NCBI GenBank assembly: GCA_023935145.1 | Contig: CM043700.1 | Location: 27,332,001 to 27,396,000 of the forward strand | Origin: Bretschneidera sinensis | Lineage: Eukaryota; Streptophyta; Magnoliopsida; Brassicales; Akaniaceae | Direction of reading: 5' to 3' | Length of the DNA stretch: 64,000 nt | Shown here: piece by piece, positions 12,071 to 23,635 of the stretch | Position numbering within the stretch: position 1 is the first letter of the stretch | How the letters are laid out: the number at the start of each line of letters is the position of its first letter | Notes under the pieces: model-generated | Databases searched by the model: none | What the model saw: the letters and a program-made list of their open reading frames with translations, nothing else | What the model was told of the DNA's origin: nothing | Program-made: the position numbers and the translations under genes

Positions 12071-13341
12071 GTAATTTTTTAATTATTGTTATTTATATGT
12101 GATAATTTAATAAAAAAAATTTAAAAATTAAAATTTTAGAGAAATAAATATCTATAAAAAATGTGAAATTTCTATGTTGGAAAACCTTCTTTTAGAATAG
12201 ACTAATCATTATAAAAACTAGAATGGAGATTCGAACATGTAACATCGATTTTAGAAGAGAAATATATCTATTAATTAGTAGTACAATAATAAATTTGATA
12301 TCAATATAACTCTGTATTATCATATTAATTATACATAAACTCACAGTATCACCACAATCCATCCAAAATAACTCACACATCGTTAGAATCGAACTTTAAA
12401 CCTTGTAATTTCAATATTAACCATTAAGCTAAGACATCATCGGTATCAATATATATAAACCTATAGTTACTTGTCTTTAAAATCTTAATTCATAAAAAGT
12501 AAATCAACACGTGTATACACATGTTAGAGGTCTAACGTAAATAACAACAATATACTAAAAAGAAAATTTATGAATAACAACCTCACTTTTTAAACAGTAT
12601 CAAAATACAATAATAATAATAATGATATTATTATTATTATTATTATTATATTAACATGTCTCACTCTAGCTTACTTTAAGATTTTAACAGTTAAGAGAAA
12701 TCAATGCCGGCCATGTCTGTAGAGATAACAGTGGGTTCTATTACAAAGGAAGTGGAAAAGGAGAATTGTAAGATGCCTTAGTTTGTGGATTAGACAGCAC
12801 CTGTTATTTCCCATGTGACTTGTGGTTCATAAGACATGGGCATCATGCTACTTCTACTTTAATGTGAAAAACAAGCCACCATATAAATACAAGCAAGCTT
12901 GAAATGTTTTTTTGCCAAGCGTGAAATGACAATGTTGTCAGTTGTCACGACTTACATAAATGTCTAGAAATCAAGCATTAATTAAAAAATTTAATTCCAT
13001 AAAGCAATTCAATGAATTTTATATTGATGTCCATCACCTATTCACTATGAAAAGATTCAAGATGATCAAACACTTTTTGTTTTTTTTTTTTACATTATTG
13101 AATTGTAGTTGTTTTAAAACTTGAATGATGATTATCATTCATTCTTAAATGTTAAAAATAAATGTCTAACAGGAGCATGCGAATAGAAGATATAGCAAGT
13201 GAGAATGGTGACAGGAGGAGAAATGAAAATGCAGAAGAAATTAAGAAGAACAAGCCACCCGAAGAACAAAGGAAAAATGGATATTTTAGTTGCTGACCAA
13301 CTTCATTTGTTTTCCGGGGGTGGGAAAGAGATTTACGGACA

Positions 13342-13344
<3 letters not shown>

Positions 13345-13396
<52 letters not shown>
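13345..13396. repeat. (TA)n microsatellite
   Basis: About 52 bp of TA dinucleotides in intergenic DNA. Confidence 0.95.
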
Positions 13397-13400
<4 letters not shown>

Positions 13401-14879
13401 ATTTGTCTTACCAGTTGGGTTTGACTTGAACTGCTAGGAGGAAGTATACTGTTAGGTTTATCTAATGTTGGCCCTTCTGCTTCACTCCATCAATTTTGGT
13501 ATTTTGACCTTCCTATCTTTCTCTCCTGTTCATGGCTATTTCCTCACTATTAGATATGGGCTACTCGACTTCTTCTAGTAATCTTGATTTCTTCACATCA
13601 ATAATCTTACAAGTCGCAGATTCACCACAAAAACCGCAAAGCAGAAACAACTATCAAGGCTGGCGTTTATACCACTGTTTTATTCGCCAGCAAAATAATC
13701 ATAGGCAAACATCAATAGCTTACTAAAATATATAAATAGAATGACTAATAATTGAGCTTGATTTTGCTTTATAGCTAGTTAGTCCAAAGGACAAAGTATA
13801 TAAATTTTTTTTTTGCAGTGATCGATTGGAATTACAAAATACATCAGCAGACAAGTGAAACCATTGTCTTTACAAACTTCCATTCGAATTTTCTGGTATG
13901 TCAAGATGCTGTCAGCCTGGGATAACCAAGTTTTTCAAACAATTGGCAACGTTCAAAATTCTTACTTATTTTCTACTGTGGTTCGCTGTATAAAACGCTT
14001 CAACATTTGAAGATCCACAACAATATAGACAAGTCAGGTGCCTGTCCAGTTTGATACAAGAAAGCAATTTCATTGCCACCTGAACTTTCTGTTGACATAA
14101 TGTTAGCTTGGGACATTGGTAACTGCAGAACACGAGTGAATAGATAAAGATAATTATCAAAACAAGCCAATTAAACAGAAGGAAAAGTACTTTCACTAAA
14201 GTTGTGAAATACCATTTCCATATATTGCCATTGTGGGAGGCGAAGACATAAGCTTTCAAGCAATTGAAGAAAAATCCTCCCATGTAACATGGTCCACAAG
14301 CTCCAAGAAATGGCCCACAGGTTTCCTGAGAAATAACAATATTTCTATTATGAGAAGGAAAAATATCATACAAATTATAATTTATAGAAAACACGAATTC
14401 CAAGCAACAACAAGCATTGATGTCAATAGTAGCAATTAAACAAGCAGTACTGTGAATCAATCTGTTTACCCACAGCAGTGAAATAAACTTACTTTCTGCT
14501 GTTGATGACTATCAGCAGACGGCAGAACCGTCTTGACATATTAGGTCTCAGACTTACCACAAACTGAAGATGGAACTATAAAATGATGTTCTGATATATG
14601 CAAGAACTAATTAAGCGCAAAACGCGTGCGCTCCAGTGCAATAATTTGAAGCCCAACAACATAATCGAGGGTTAAATATAGAGATTGCAAATTATGAAAC
14701 TTGTGTGTTTCACCTGAGAGGTGACAAAACCATCCAATCTAATGTCAAAACACTACGGGCTAGGCTCTATTAAAGATAGAATCTGTAATATAGCTGCCAT
14801 GTACTGAAATTTAGTTATGCAGATATATCCAGAATTTTCATTCAGTCAGCATGGGAAGTGAAGAGCATATCTAAACCTG

Positions 14880-14884
<5 letters not shown>

Positions 14885-14927
<43 letters not shown>
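14885..14927. repeat. (TA)n microsatellite in MPP-alpha pseudogene intron
   Basis: Uninterrupted TA run between the exon relics near 14310 and 15515. Confidence 0.95.
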
Positions 14928-14930
<3 letters not shown>

Positions 14931-16114
14931 CGAAAAGCACCAAGGGTGTGCCAGCCCATAAACAAAGTTATTTACAAAGTAAGAATTCTATGAAGTCTAT
15001 GGCTCTTCTTCATTTACCCAAAAAAAAACAACTACCACTACACAAAAAATTAAGAGTGTTAACCATCCATTCCACCCCATCAAAAGCTTTAATATTAGGT
15101 CTGCAGCTAGACCCCGAATTGTAACAGAGAAGTTTCTTTCAGAATCCCTATAGAGCAACTTAAATGAATTCTCATCCTCCCAGTAGTTAAAGCTGCAGTT
15201 CAAATAGCATGTAATATATCCCAATACTCATAGTCAAATGGAATCTTGTTGCCCTTACTGATTTTGAGCCCAATATCCCAATACCCAAAATGCTATTCTG
15301 ATAGTTAAGAAACAAACAAGAAGCAAGGATAACAGTAGATCTCGTCCACACCTGACAAGTTGCAGGCCTCCGAAATACAAGCACAGTGAAATACCAGATA
15401 CATGCAGCACACGTATATAGGAAAAGATACTTGTGCATTTAATAGTTTTTTCAACCGATACTTACTAGTTCACTGGAATAAAAAGGCACGATCAAAGTCA
15501 TACCTCTGGCCATATGTCAAAACTTGCCTACCAATATCTTCGGAAGCAATTCATCAGAAAGAAAATCAGACTCAGGCTGAACTTCATGCTTAACAGTAAC
15601 AATTCCTAACCAGTGTGATTAAATGTATATTTCAAATCAAGAAACAAATAAGAATTTTACTTACTCTGGACTCCAAATTCTTCAAAATGGCAGACTTTGT
15701 TGAAGCTTTAGCACGCCATAGTTCATTTTGATCAACTGTGGAAGCAGCAAGCCAAGAGAATGTCAGTAAAAGGCTCCTAAGTCGAATGCTGCTATCAAAA
15801 CAAAAAAACTAGCCAAGATAAGGGTCTGGTAGCAAACCAGGTCCAGTAACATTTGATGCAACTGCATCAAGCTCATAGGCTGCTAATTGATAGCTCTCGA
15901 TACAAAATCAGAACTCTAAATTTAGAAATATAAGCATCTTCAAATAGAGGCATTATGATGCAGATATAACTGACATAAGATATTATGATCAATAAACTGA
16001 GAAGTGAGAACAAACTTAGCCTAGTAATTACTACCATGTCTAAAATAATGATGTCAAGCAATTCAAGAGCTCCAAACTATGCTAAGACCCAAGCTTAATG
16101 CGTGCTTTCCAGGA

Positions 16115-16522
16115 AACAGGTTGTAGGCAGTAATTATGTCTTGACAAGTTAGAATGAAGATATGTTTTGGCACTCATGCCTTTGAAACCAAAACAATAGG
16201 TAACTGAGGATACATGTATAAGGGTAACTAAGCAGTTTCCACTTGTATGTATGTGTGTGAGAAAGAGAGAGCAGGCAGGTCATTTAGGCTAGGCTATGTG
16301 GCATAAAAGGAGGTAGGCAGTAATTATGTCTTGCAAGCTAGAACGAACATAGTTTTGTGACAGTTACATTTTAAGTGGTAGTGACAATTACAACAATAGG
16401 TAACTGAGCATCAATGATATAACTATATAAGGGTAACCCAGTAGTGTCTATTTGTGTGTGTGAGAGAGCGAGAGAGAGAGAGAGCAGGCAGGTAACCTAG
16501 GCTAGGCTATGTAGCATAAAAG
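16115..16522. repeat. Tandem duplication, about 200-bp unit
   Basis: Two consecutive copies begin with GTAGGCAGTAATTATGTCTTG (near 16123 and 16314) and end with GGCTAGGCTATGT-GCATAAAA (near 16309 and 16521). Each contains a GA-rich microsatellite and GAGCAGGCAGGT. They lie within a pseudogene intron. Confidence 0.8.
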
Positions 16523-17072
16523 CTCTCTAGCATAACCACAGGAAATGCACCTGCCCCACTATTCAGAACTTCAATCAAGGGAACATTTATCTCAGGCACC
16601 AGGCCGCAATTAACAGCACCCTAGTGACCTCTTAAATGAACAAAAAAGAAGGGGAGTTTACATCACACTCTATTTCCTAGAGCCTGGTTGAATCCCCAAG
16701 TCCTTACCCCAATCAGTTAGCATCACATAATGTTCCCACCTTCATGGATCCAAATCAGTAATTCAAAAATGTCCATATACCAGCTTCTATCAGCCTGCCC
16801 ATACATCCCTCTCTCCCCACAAGATGACCATTGTATCCTTTCTTCCCAGCAGGGATCCTTCAATTTTTAAAGGGTTCCAGACTTCTAGGCACCTCAAGAC
16901 TACAAAATTCTTGGAAATCATTAAACTCAACTTAAGGAAGATAATCAAATTTATTTAGTTTAATGAACACTTAAAAGCAAGATGTGATATAAAGTTGTTA
17001 CAAACCCATTTCCTGGACAGTTTTTCGAAGTTCCACCAGAAAACGAATCAATGAAGTTGCCAAAGTCATATA

Positions 17073-17189
17073 GGCCATGTTTGGTGACCCAATTTAGCCA
17101 ACTTAAAGCAAGTTGGCTTAAATGGGTTCAAGGCACCCATTTAAGCCGACTTGCTTTAAGCTGGCTAAATTGAGTCACCAAAAATGGCC
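17073..17189. mobile_element. Foldback MITE, near-perfect 117-bp palindrome
   Basis: The left arm starts GGCCATGTTTGGTGACCC and the right arm, read in reverse complement, starts GGCCATTTTTGGTGACTC. The arms are about 55 bp each with roughly five mismatches, leaving almost no loop. The terminal GGCCATGTTTGGT style is common among non-autonomous hAT or Harbinger-type MITEs. Flanks share only ATA on each side, so the target duplication and superfamily are unsettled. It sits where an MPP-alpha exon would be expected. Confidence 0.7.
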
Positions 17190-19783
17190 ATAGTCATTTA
17201 AGACACGAAGATCTGCTCATTGGATCAGCACAAACGTTTATGTATCAAATTTAAGAAATAATTAAAAAGGAAATCTAAGATAGAATTGCTGTCAGAAGAC
17301 TTACCAAAAAAAAAGAACTGCTGTCAGAAGAACCATCACATAAAAAATAATGAATATCCTAATATATAACCAAAATGAACAAACATTGGTATAGCAAGGA
17401 TTGAACTTCAAAAGCATGCAGCAAAATGCAGGTATGTAAATAATTTTTTCTGTTGGGGGCGAAAGGAAAAAGAAAGAATGATAGACCCATCAGGATCAAG
17501 TACACTCATAGCAACTTACTTAGCCTTGAGTGCATTCCTTTTCCAGTACCACCGATTGAACACAAAGTAGCTCCTCTCAGTAGCATCTACAGTGATATTA
17601 GATTATTAGATATATTATAGCTTCTTTATGTCCCAAAAAGTTGGATACAAATAACAACAAAACAAAGCAAAAAGAAACAGCAAGACAAACAATGCTAGCC
17701 GCTTTTCCATAAAAATGAAAAAAATAAAAAGTTAAATAGGGAATTTAGAGAACATGAAGTAGACACTGAAATCAAGCATAAAAAACCTGAAGAACTGTCA
17801 GAGTCATAGCATCCTGCTCTTGGTGCCAGCCATCAGGAAGTTCAAATGCAACAGCAAAATGGGTTTGGTGGTCCTACATTTATGATACATACCCCTGAAT
17901 AAGTTTGGTAACGATAATCACCTCCTGTGTACACAGATTTTGGCTCTTCACGATGATGGAAGTTGGGTAGATCAGCCAGAAGAGGTTTAGCAATGGAAAA
18001 CAGTTACTCATGTTCAACACCAGAAGCTGCGAGTACCATCCTAGGAGCACTATAATTTTCCTGAAATTTGCTAAGTGAAACCCAGTTTAAGATCGTGAAA
18101 AATCCATACAAATATGCAATTATGTTAAAGCTTACAATCCGCAAAAGAAACAAAAAAAACACTAAAATGATAAAGTTTCAGTAGACTTACAGCAACAAAT
18201 TCCTCCAACTGTACTATTCAATACATTTATCCCAGATTCTGGGGCTAAAAGCGGATTTTCCAGTGCACCAGAAAAAACCAGTACCAACCCTTAAGGGTTC
18301 TTGGAAGCTTCATTAATCTCAGCTTTCACTTTCTGAAGCTGCGGAAGGTAAAATGCCGATTCTATTAGAGAAATTAATATGACACCAAATAAATTTCATT
18401 AGAATATGAATATGAAAGTAAGAAACTTACCTGTTCATTAACCTCCCAATCCAGGAAAACAGGATTCCTCACACCGTCAATAAGCAGCTGCACCATCTCA
18501 TGAACATGAGTCTTCAGGGCATCAAAGGTGTACACCATCTGCTCCCGAGAAGTTGAGGCTTGCACATTGCCACCAATTGCCTCCATTTCCTGCACAATAC
18601 GCAAATTACTCCGGTTTCTTGTGGACTTGAAAGCCATACACTCAAGCAGGTGTGAGGCTCCAAAAGAGACTGGTGACACAGACACTGAACCACAATCAAC
18701 ATATAAGCCAATCGAGGCTCCAGGAGTCTGCGTTCAAACAAAATCAAAGAGAAACTATCTTAAGAAATAGAAAAATAATCCCCTGCCAAGAAAAGAATTT
18801 GAAATAGGAAACAGGTTCTCTACAAAAAGTACAAGCATGATGCATACATACCGCTGATGTTCTGAGGCAATTTTGAAACCATTTGGGAGATTCGTAATCT
18901 TGGTTTCCCCTGGTTCAACATAATCTGAAAATGCAGGTGGGAGGGTGACACCTGGAGGTGGGAAGTCCAGAGGAGGTAAAGATTTGGAACGCTTCCCAGT
19001 CAGCCAACTGAAGAGACCACCTGCAAAGGATGGTTTGATGGTAACCGTGCTCGAACTTGCAAATCTTGCAGGAGCCCTACTGCTTGTACGGCCCTACTCT
19101 CACAATTCCATATTAAATTATAACATCAAACACTTCCATTCAATAGGACTAGCCGTAGATGATAACATGGTAACAAAAAACAGTAGTTTCTTCGGCAAAA
19201 CTACAGCTGAAATAGAAAATTTATATGAATTACGTAACTGAACACCATTAAGACGTTTTCTAGCCAAAATGGCTACCTTCTTCAAAGCATTATCCCTTTT
19301 AGTAGATTACAAAACTTCTGGTACAGCTCTTTTCCCCCAACAATCAGATAAAGCAGCAACTCTTGATTTTCTCTTACTTTAAACAAGCCTAGATTCCTAC
19401 ATCAGTGTAATGCAGGTGGAAGAAACCCGTATAGATTATAGGCAGCAATGCACTTTATCACAAAAATCCGTTCATGTAACCAGACTTGGACAAGATAAAC
19501 ATCCGAATCTTTCCATTGTCTGTTTGCATAATAAAATAATTCAACTGAATACAGATTCCACATAACCCAAAGCCCACAAAAACAATGCCTCAATTAGAAC
19601 CGCAGCTGTTTCTGACCAAACGTAAATGGGATTCAAAATGAAACCAATTTCCGCAACCACATGAAGGCATGAAGCATTTTGACATTTAGTTTTCGTTTCT
19701 TGCTAGAGCAGCTCACTTCAGTACACTTCAGCATTGTTCGCTTTTTGCATACACTTCAGCAAAAAATGAAAATTCGAAATTCT

Positions 19784-19785
<2 letters not shown>

Positions 19786-19819
<34 letters not shown>
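19786..19819. repeat. (TA)n microsatellite
   Basis: TA run in the first intron of the MPP-alpha pseudogene. Confidence 0.95.
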
Positions 19820-19822
<3 letters not shown>

Positions 19823-20197
19823 ATAACATTTTCTCGGCACCCAAACATAAAACTATCAACAAACCAAAATAAAAGGACAATACTAATCATACAAGAGAAT
19901 TAAAATTAATAAACAGATATTTTGACTAAAATACACGCAACAATAGATTCAATGATCAGTTATAACATAAACAAAGCAAATCAAAAGGAGTTTGTAATTC
20001 AGATACGTATTCTCCAAATGTAACAAAGATATCGTATTAAAAGGGGTTGAAGTTAGGGCTTCTGAGTATAGAGAAGTTGATACTGACCTTTAGAGCCCTG
20101 AGGCGAGAAGCTCCGCTTCTGTACATGGCTATCGATGGTCACTTGGAAACCCTATTGTGGTTTTGTACATGGTTATCGCTTCTGTACATAAGGATTA

Positions 20198-20269
20198 GGC
20201 GGTTTTGTTTGGTAAAGTGATTAAAGCGGAGATTAATTAAATTACTTTAATCATTTATCAAACAAAAGC
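20198..20269. mobile_element. 72-bp MITE flanked by TTA
   Basis: The termini GGCGGTTTTGTTTGGTAAAG and CTTTAATCATTTATCAAACA form an inverted repeat. TTA flanks both sides (20195-20197 and 20270-20272), the target-site signature of PIF/Harbinger-type elements. It sits just upstream of the dead MPP-alpha start codon. Small size makes the assignment tentative. Confidence 0.5.
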
Positions 20270-22890
20270 TTAATTCAGAGCGCAGTTGTGGGAACCAACA
20301 AATTGGGTAATTATCTTTGTCACGCTCCCCAAATTGGATAATTTTTAATTGAAGAGCACTTGAAACGCTTGCAAGTTATAATTGAGAAAGCCTGCATATG
20401 CAGCAAGTTATAATTGTAAACTTTCCTTTTATATTTAGTTGATTTGTTTTAATTAGTTAACAAGGGCAGAGCAACTATTTGCAATGTGGTCCATGGTCCC
20501 TCTAATTATTTTGTTTTGTTTTTTGTTATATCATGTATTTTTCTTTTCAAAAATATATTCTTACAAATTATATCTCCCTCCAAAAAAAAATATACAAATA
20601 TTTCAATTAAATTAAATTATATAAAATATATTACGTACAAATTAAAATCTTATGATCTAGTGACAATTTTTTAAAACAACAAAATAATAAAACAAAATTC
20701 AACATAATCAAATATTTTTACATTCAATTTTATCATTCTAAAATTTAATTGTCAAAATGTAATTAGACTTTCACTTAAATTTTCTAAAAAGCTAATCATT
20801 TTGTAAAATCTTATAATCGAACTATTACTTTAACTTAATTATCTTTCTTCTTTTGTTTTAAAACTTATCATTTTAAAAACTATCTCCAAAAAGAAAATTC
20901 ACACTATTTTTCAAGTTTTGTACTTTTATTATTTGTTAGTTTAGATCATAAGTTGGTAAGTTGATTGATAAGTCCTTTAGTTATGTTATACATATGTACT
21001 TTTCTTGTAATGAACAAAGGAAACTATTATGTTAAGATTCTTTATACCACATGGTTGTAGGATCAATTAATAATGATTTTTCATATTAGATTATAATCTA
21101 TTTCATCTATATTTTACCGTGGGCTACTCTCTCAAATTTATAAGAAAATAATTATGTGAAAACCCATTATTGTTTGGCCTTAGGCATGATGTTACAGTAA
21201 GTCTCAACCTAATAATTTTTCAAGAAGATAAATATTATATTTTATATGGTGTATATCACGGTAACTCACTTAAAATGAGGTGACATACTTTTTTATTATA
21301 CTTTTTAGTACAATAATATATTTTATGGTAAAAAAAAAGTCACATTCAACTATAAAACTAATATATTTAGTGATATATTTGTTTTTTCTAACGAATATAT
21401 TATTTTACTGCTGAATATGAGTTTTTATAATCATATATATTAAGTGAATCACCGTAACACTTACTTTATTATATATGTTTTAGATATTTAATAGTCTATT
21501 ATAAATAGTCTGATCCCCCAAATTGAAAATCTTTGCTCTGCTTTTGTCCGTTTACTTTGTTTTTTCTTTTGTGTATTCCGGGTGTGATTGGCCAATGAGG
21601 CCATAAGAATCTTGGCACGTGCGACATTATTTTGTATGAGTGGGATCAGTTAAATACACTATTAGTGTCTCAAGTTTCAATTTGATCAAATAAGTCTTCA
21701 TAATTTCATTGAACAAATTAAGTCTTCCCATTAACTCCACTTTTAACTTTGTTAGTTTGTGCCCTAGGATGGCCAATCCTTTCATTTGCTTTTCAATTAT
21801 CAAAATGTCACAAAAACCACATAGGGATTAAATTTTTTTTGTTTAACTGGACTAAAATAGTAAAAATTGTAGTTATCAACTTCTTTGGTAAACAAACAAG
21901 CATGCCAGTACACTAAAAAGTAAAAACATTCACAAGAAGACAACATTAACCAAATTCCTTTAAATTGAATTTTGAACATTAAAAAAGTAAAAACTTGCCT
22001 CAATCAAGAAAACAACAGTATGAAATTTGAAATTCGTTTCAAGTTTATTATTTTCCCAAAAATAAAACCCACCACAAGTAATCTAAATAGTAGTTGTGAT
22101 CTCTATGAAATGGGAATAGTCGCTTTCTCACTTCTTAGTTTCCATATGGTTAAAAATTGAAAATACAATACTCAATTTCCTCTTTTTATTACCATTTTTC
22201 AATAAATCAAAATGCTCAAAAAATCACAAATCATCTAAAAACTCATTTGTTCAATGGCTATTTGCGACCAAGCAACAGCCTTACCTTATTGCGATTGCAG
22301 GGCGATCAGCGACCACGCGACAACCTTGTTTTATTATGATTGCACGGCAGTTGAGTGTCAACTCTCGTCACTTTAATGTGTGAGAGAGGAAAAAGAAATA
22401 GATAAGAATGGGTTGAGATACAAATAGTTTATTTAAACATCCGGAAATACACGATCTTAGGAGACGAGAAAAATAGATGAGAGAATAGTGACATCATGAA
22501 CTTGTAAAATTCAAACATGTGAAACGGTGTTTTTCTCTTTTCATAAATTTTTATAACAAAATTTAAACAAAAGAATTGAATTGTCCGATTTTCAAACTAG
22601 AGGAGGAATGGATTGTAATTAATTATGAGTAAAACTCTTGGATGAATTTGTAATTTATCTTACAAGAATCAATTTTTATTTTATTAAGCTCGAAAAATTA
22701 TTTTTGCAAATTTAGATTATAAAATTAATCTAATAAATTAATAACATTCTTTGTACCCTTTTTAATCATTTTAATAAATCTAAATTAATTTCAACACTTT
22801 TTAATTAAATACTATCAAAACTTTAAGACTTATTTTTTAAAAATAATTTAAACACCAAATTATAAATCTAATACGATTTAAGTGATAAGT
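20270..22890. other. Intergenic DNA
   Basis: Very AT-rich. Short frames at 20486-20674, 21800-22003 and 21972-22339 have no recognisable features and biased composition. I see no gene or clear element. Confidence 0.6.
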
Positions 22891-22898
22891 TAGTTTCT

Positions 22899-23324
22899 TT
22901 GGCAATCTCAGCTGCTGCCAGTAAATTGAACTTGAAGCAACGCATATATGCTGACATATACCCAAGAATGTTAGAATGTTTGAGGGCAGTAGGGCTTTTG
23001 TGGCCTAACAATGCACACGCAGACACAAGGCAAATGCATTTCTATTTGAAGCTTCAAGCTGAAGATATATGTGGAATGAATCCAAAAAGGAAACAGAGAA
23101 TAACAACAGTTCCATTTCTAAATATAAATTATGCAACTAGACACCATCTTAACAGGATTAGAGGAAATGCAGAGAATGTTCTTATCTTTAATGATCATAG
23201 TAGGAGAGTTGCACTTGCTGCTATCTCATCTTTGAACTGCCATCTCTTTCCTTCTACAACTTGTCATACAGGATTCGGGATTCCATCCTCATTATTTCTC
23301 TGTAATATTCACCTCTTTACGTAA
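22899..23324 (+). CDS. Unrecognised open frame upstream of the Nudix gene
   Basis: A 141-codon frame without an ATG at its left edge begins AISAAASKLNLKQRIYADIY, continues PRMLECLRAVGLLWPNNAHA and contains RRVALAAISSLNCHLFP. Its composition is protein-like (balanced, not AT-driven), unlike the neighbouring spurious frames. Further protein-like fragments follow to about 23540 (for example FYKGTQIFMDKRF). It could be exons of a broken gene or an old repeat. I do not recognise the family, and it does not match the transit-peptide exon expected for the Nudix gene just downstream. Confidence 0.3.
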   Translation: MAISAAASKLNLKQRIYADIYPRMLECLRAVGLLWPNNAHADTRQMHFYLKLQAEDICGMNPKRKQRITTVPFLNINYATRHHLNRIRGNAENVLIFNDHSRRVALAAISSLNCHLFPSTTCHTGFGIPSSLFLCNIHLFT

Positions 23325-23635
23325 AAACCAATATGCGTTGATTCTTTTGAGAGAGCTATAAATACTGAGATGGAATTGGCTCAGGGGTCCAATATTGTTA
23401 AGGGCAATATCGATGGCTGCATTAATGGTTGATGGTTGCAAATGGACAAGTTTTCATCGTCAACGTTCTATAAAGGAACCCAGATTTTCATGGACAAAAG
23501 ATTTCATTTTCCAGGGGAAGCTGTTGAGAGGTTATAATTTCATTAATTACAACATTTCTAAGTGGTGCTAAAGAATTTAGTAATAATATAATTAAGTTAC
23601 TGCGACTGATCATTTCTTCATGTGTTGTTTATTAC

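Larger units (their letters stand above)
10723..13960. other. Intergenic DNA
   Basis: AT-rich, with short spurious frames only. It holds a diverged tandem duplication (11808-12070), a (TAA/ATT)n patch near 12610-12650 and a (TA)n tract at 13345-13396. No gene, RNA or complete mobile element was recognised. Confidence 0.6.
14070..20126 (-). pseudogene. MPPalpha: Mitochondrial processing peptidase alpha subunit pseudogene, introns retained
   Basis: All parts of plant MPP-alpha, the substrate-binding partner of the MPP protease that also serves as cytochrome bc1 core protein, can be read in order on the minus strand. They are MYRSGASRLRALKG (20126), GGLFSWLTGKRSKSLPPLDFP (about 19030), SFGASHLLECMAFKST and IGGNVQASTSREQM (about 18600), KPLLADLPNF and GGDYRYQT, FAVAFELPDGW (about 17840), GGTGKGMHSRL (about 17545), TKSAILKNLESR (about 15690), ASEDIGRQVLTYG (about 15515), KPVGHFLELVDHVTWEDF (about 14310) and a C-terminal VNRKF (about 14085). 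Lesions include a one-base deletion at the end of exon 2 (about 18858), TAA at 18291-18293 with neighbouring codons missing, TAA at 18004-18006, a 19-nt GT..AG relic at 17874-17892, TGA at 14256-14258 and TAA at 14103-14105. The exon YLRVLN.. was not found. Retained introns mean gene duplication, not retroposition. A functional copy elsewhere is presumed. Confidence 0.9.

Noticed and set aside
14233..14439. Plus-strand frame beginning MGGEDISFQAIEEK
   Set aside because: Antisense shadow of the MPP-alpha relic exon reading KPVGHFLELVDHV on the other strand.
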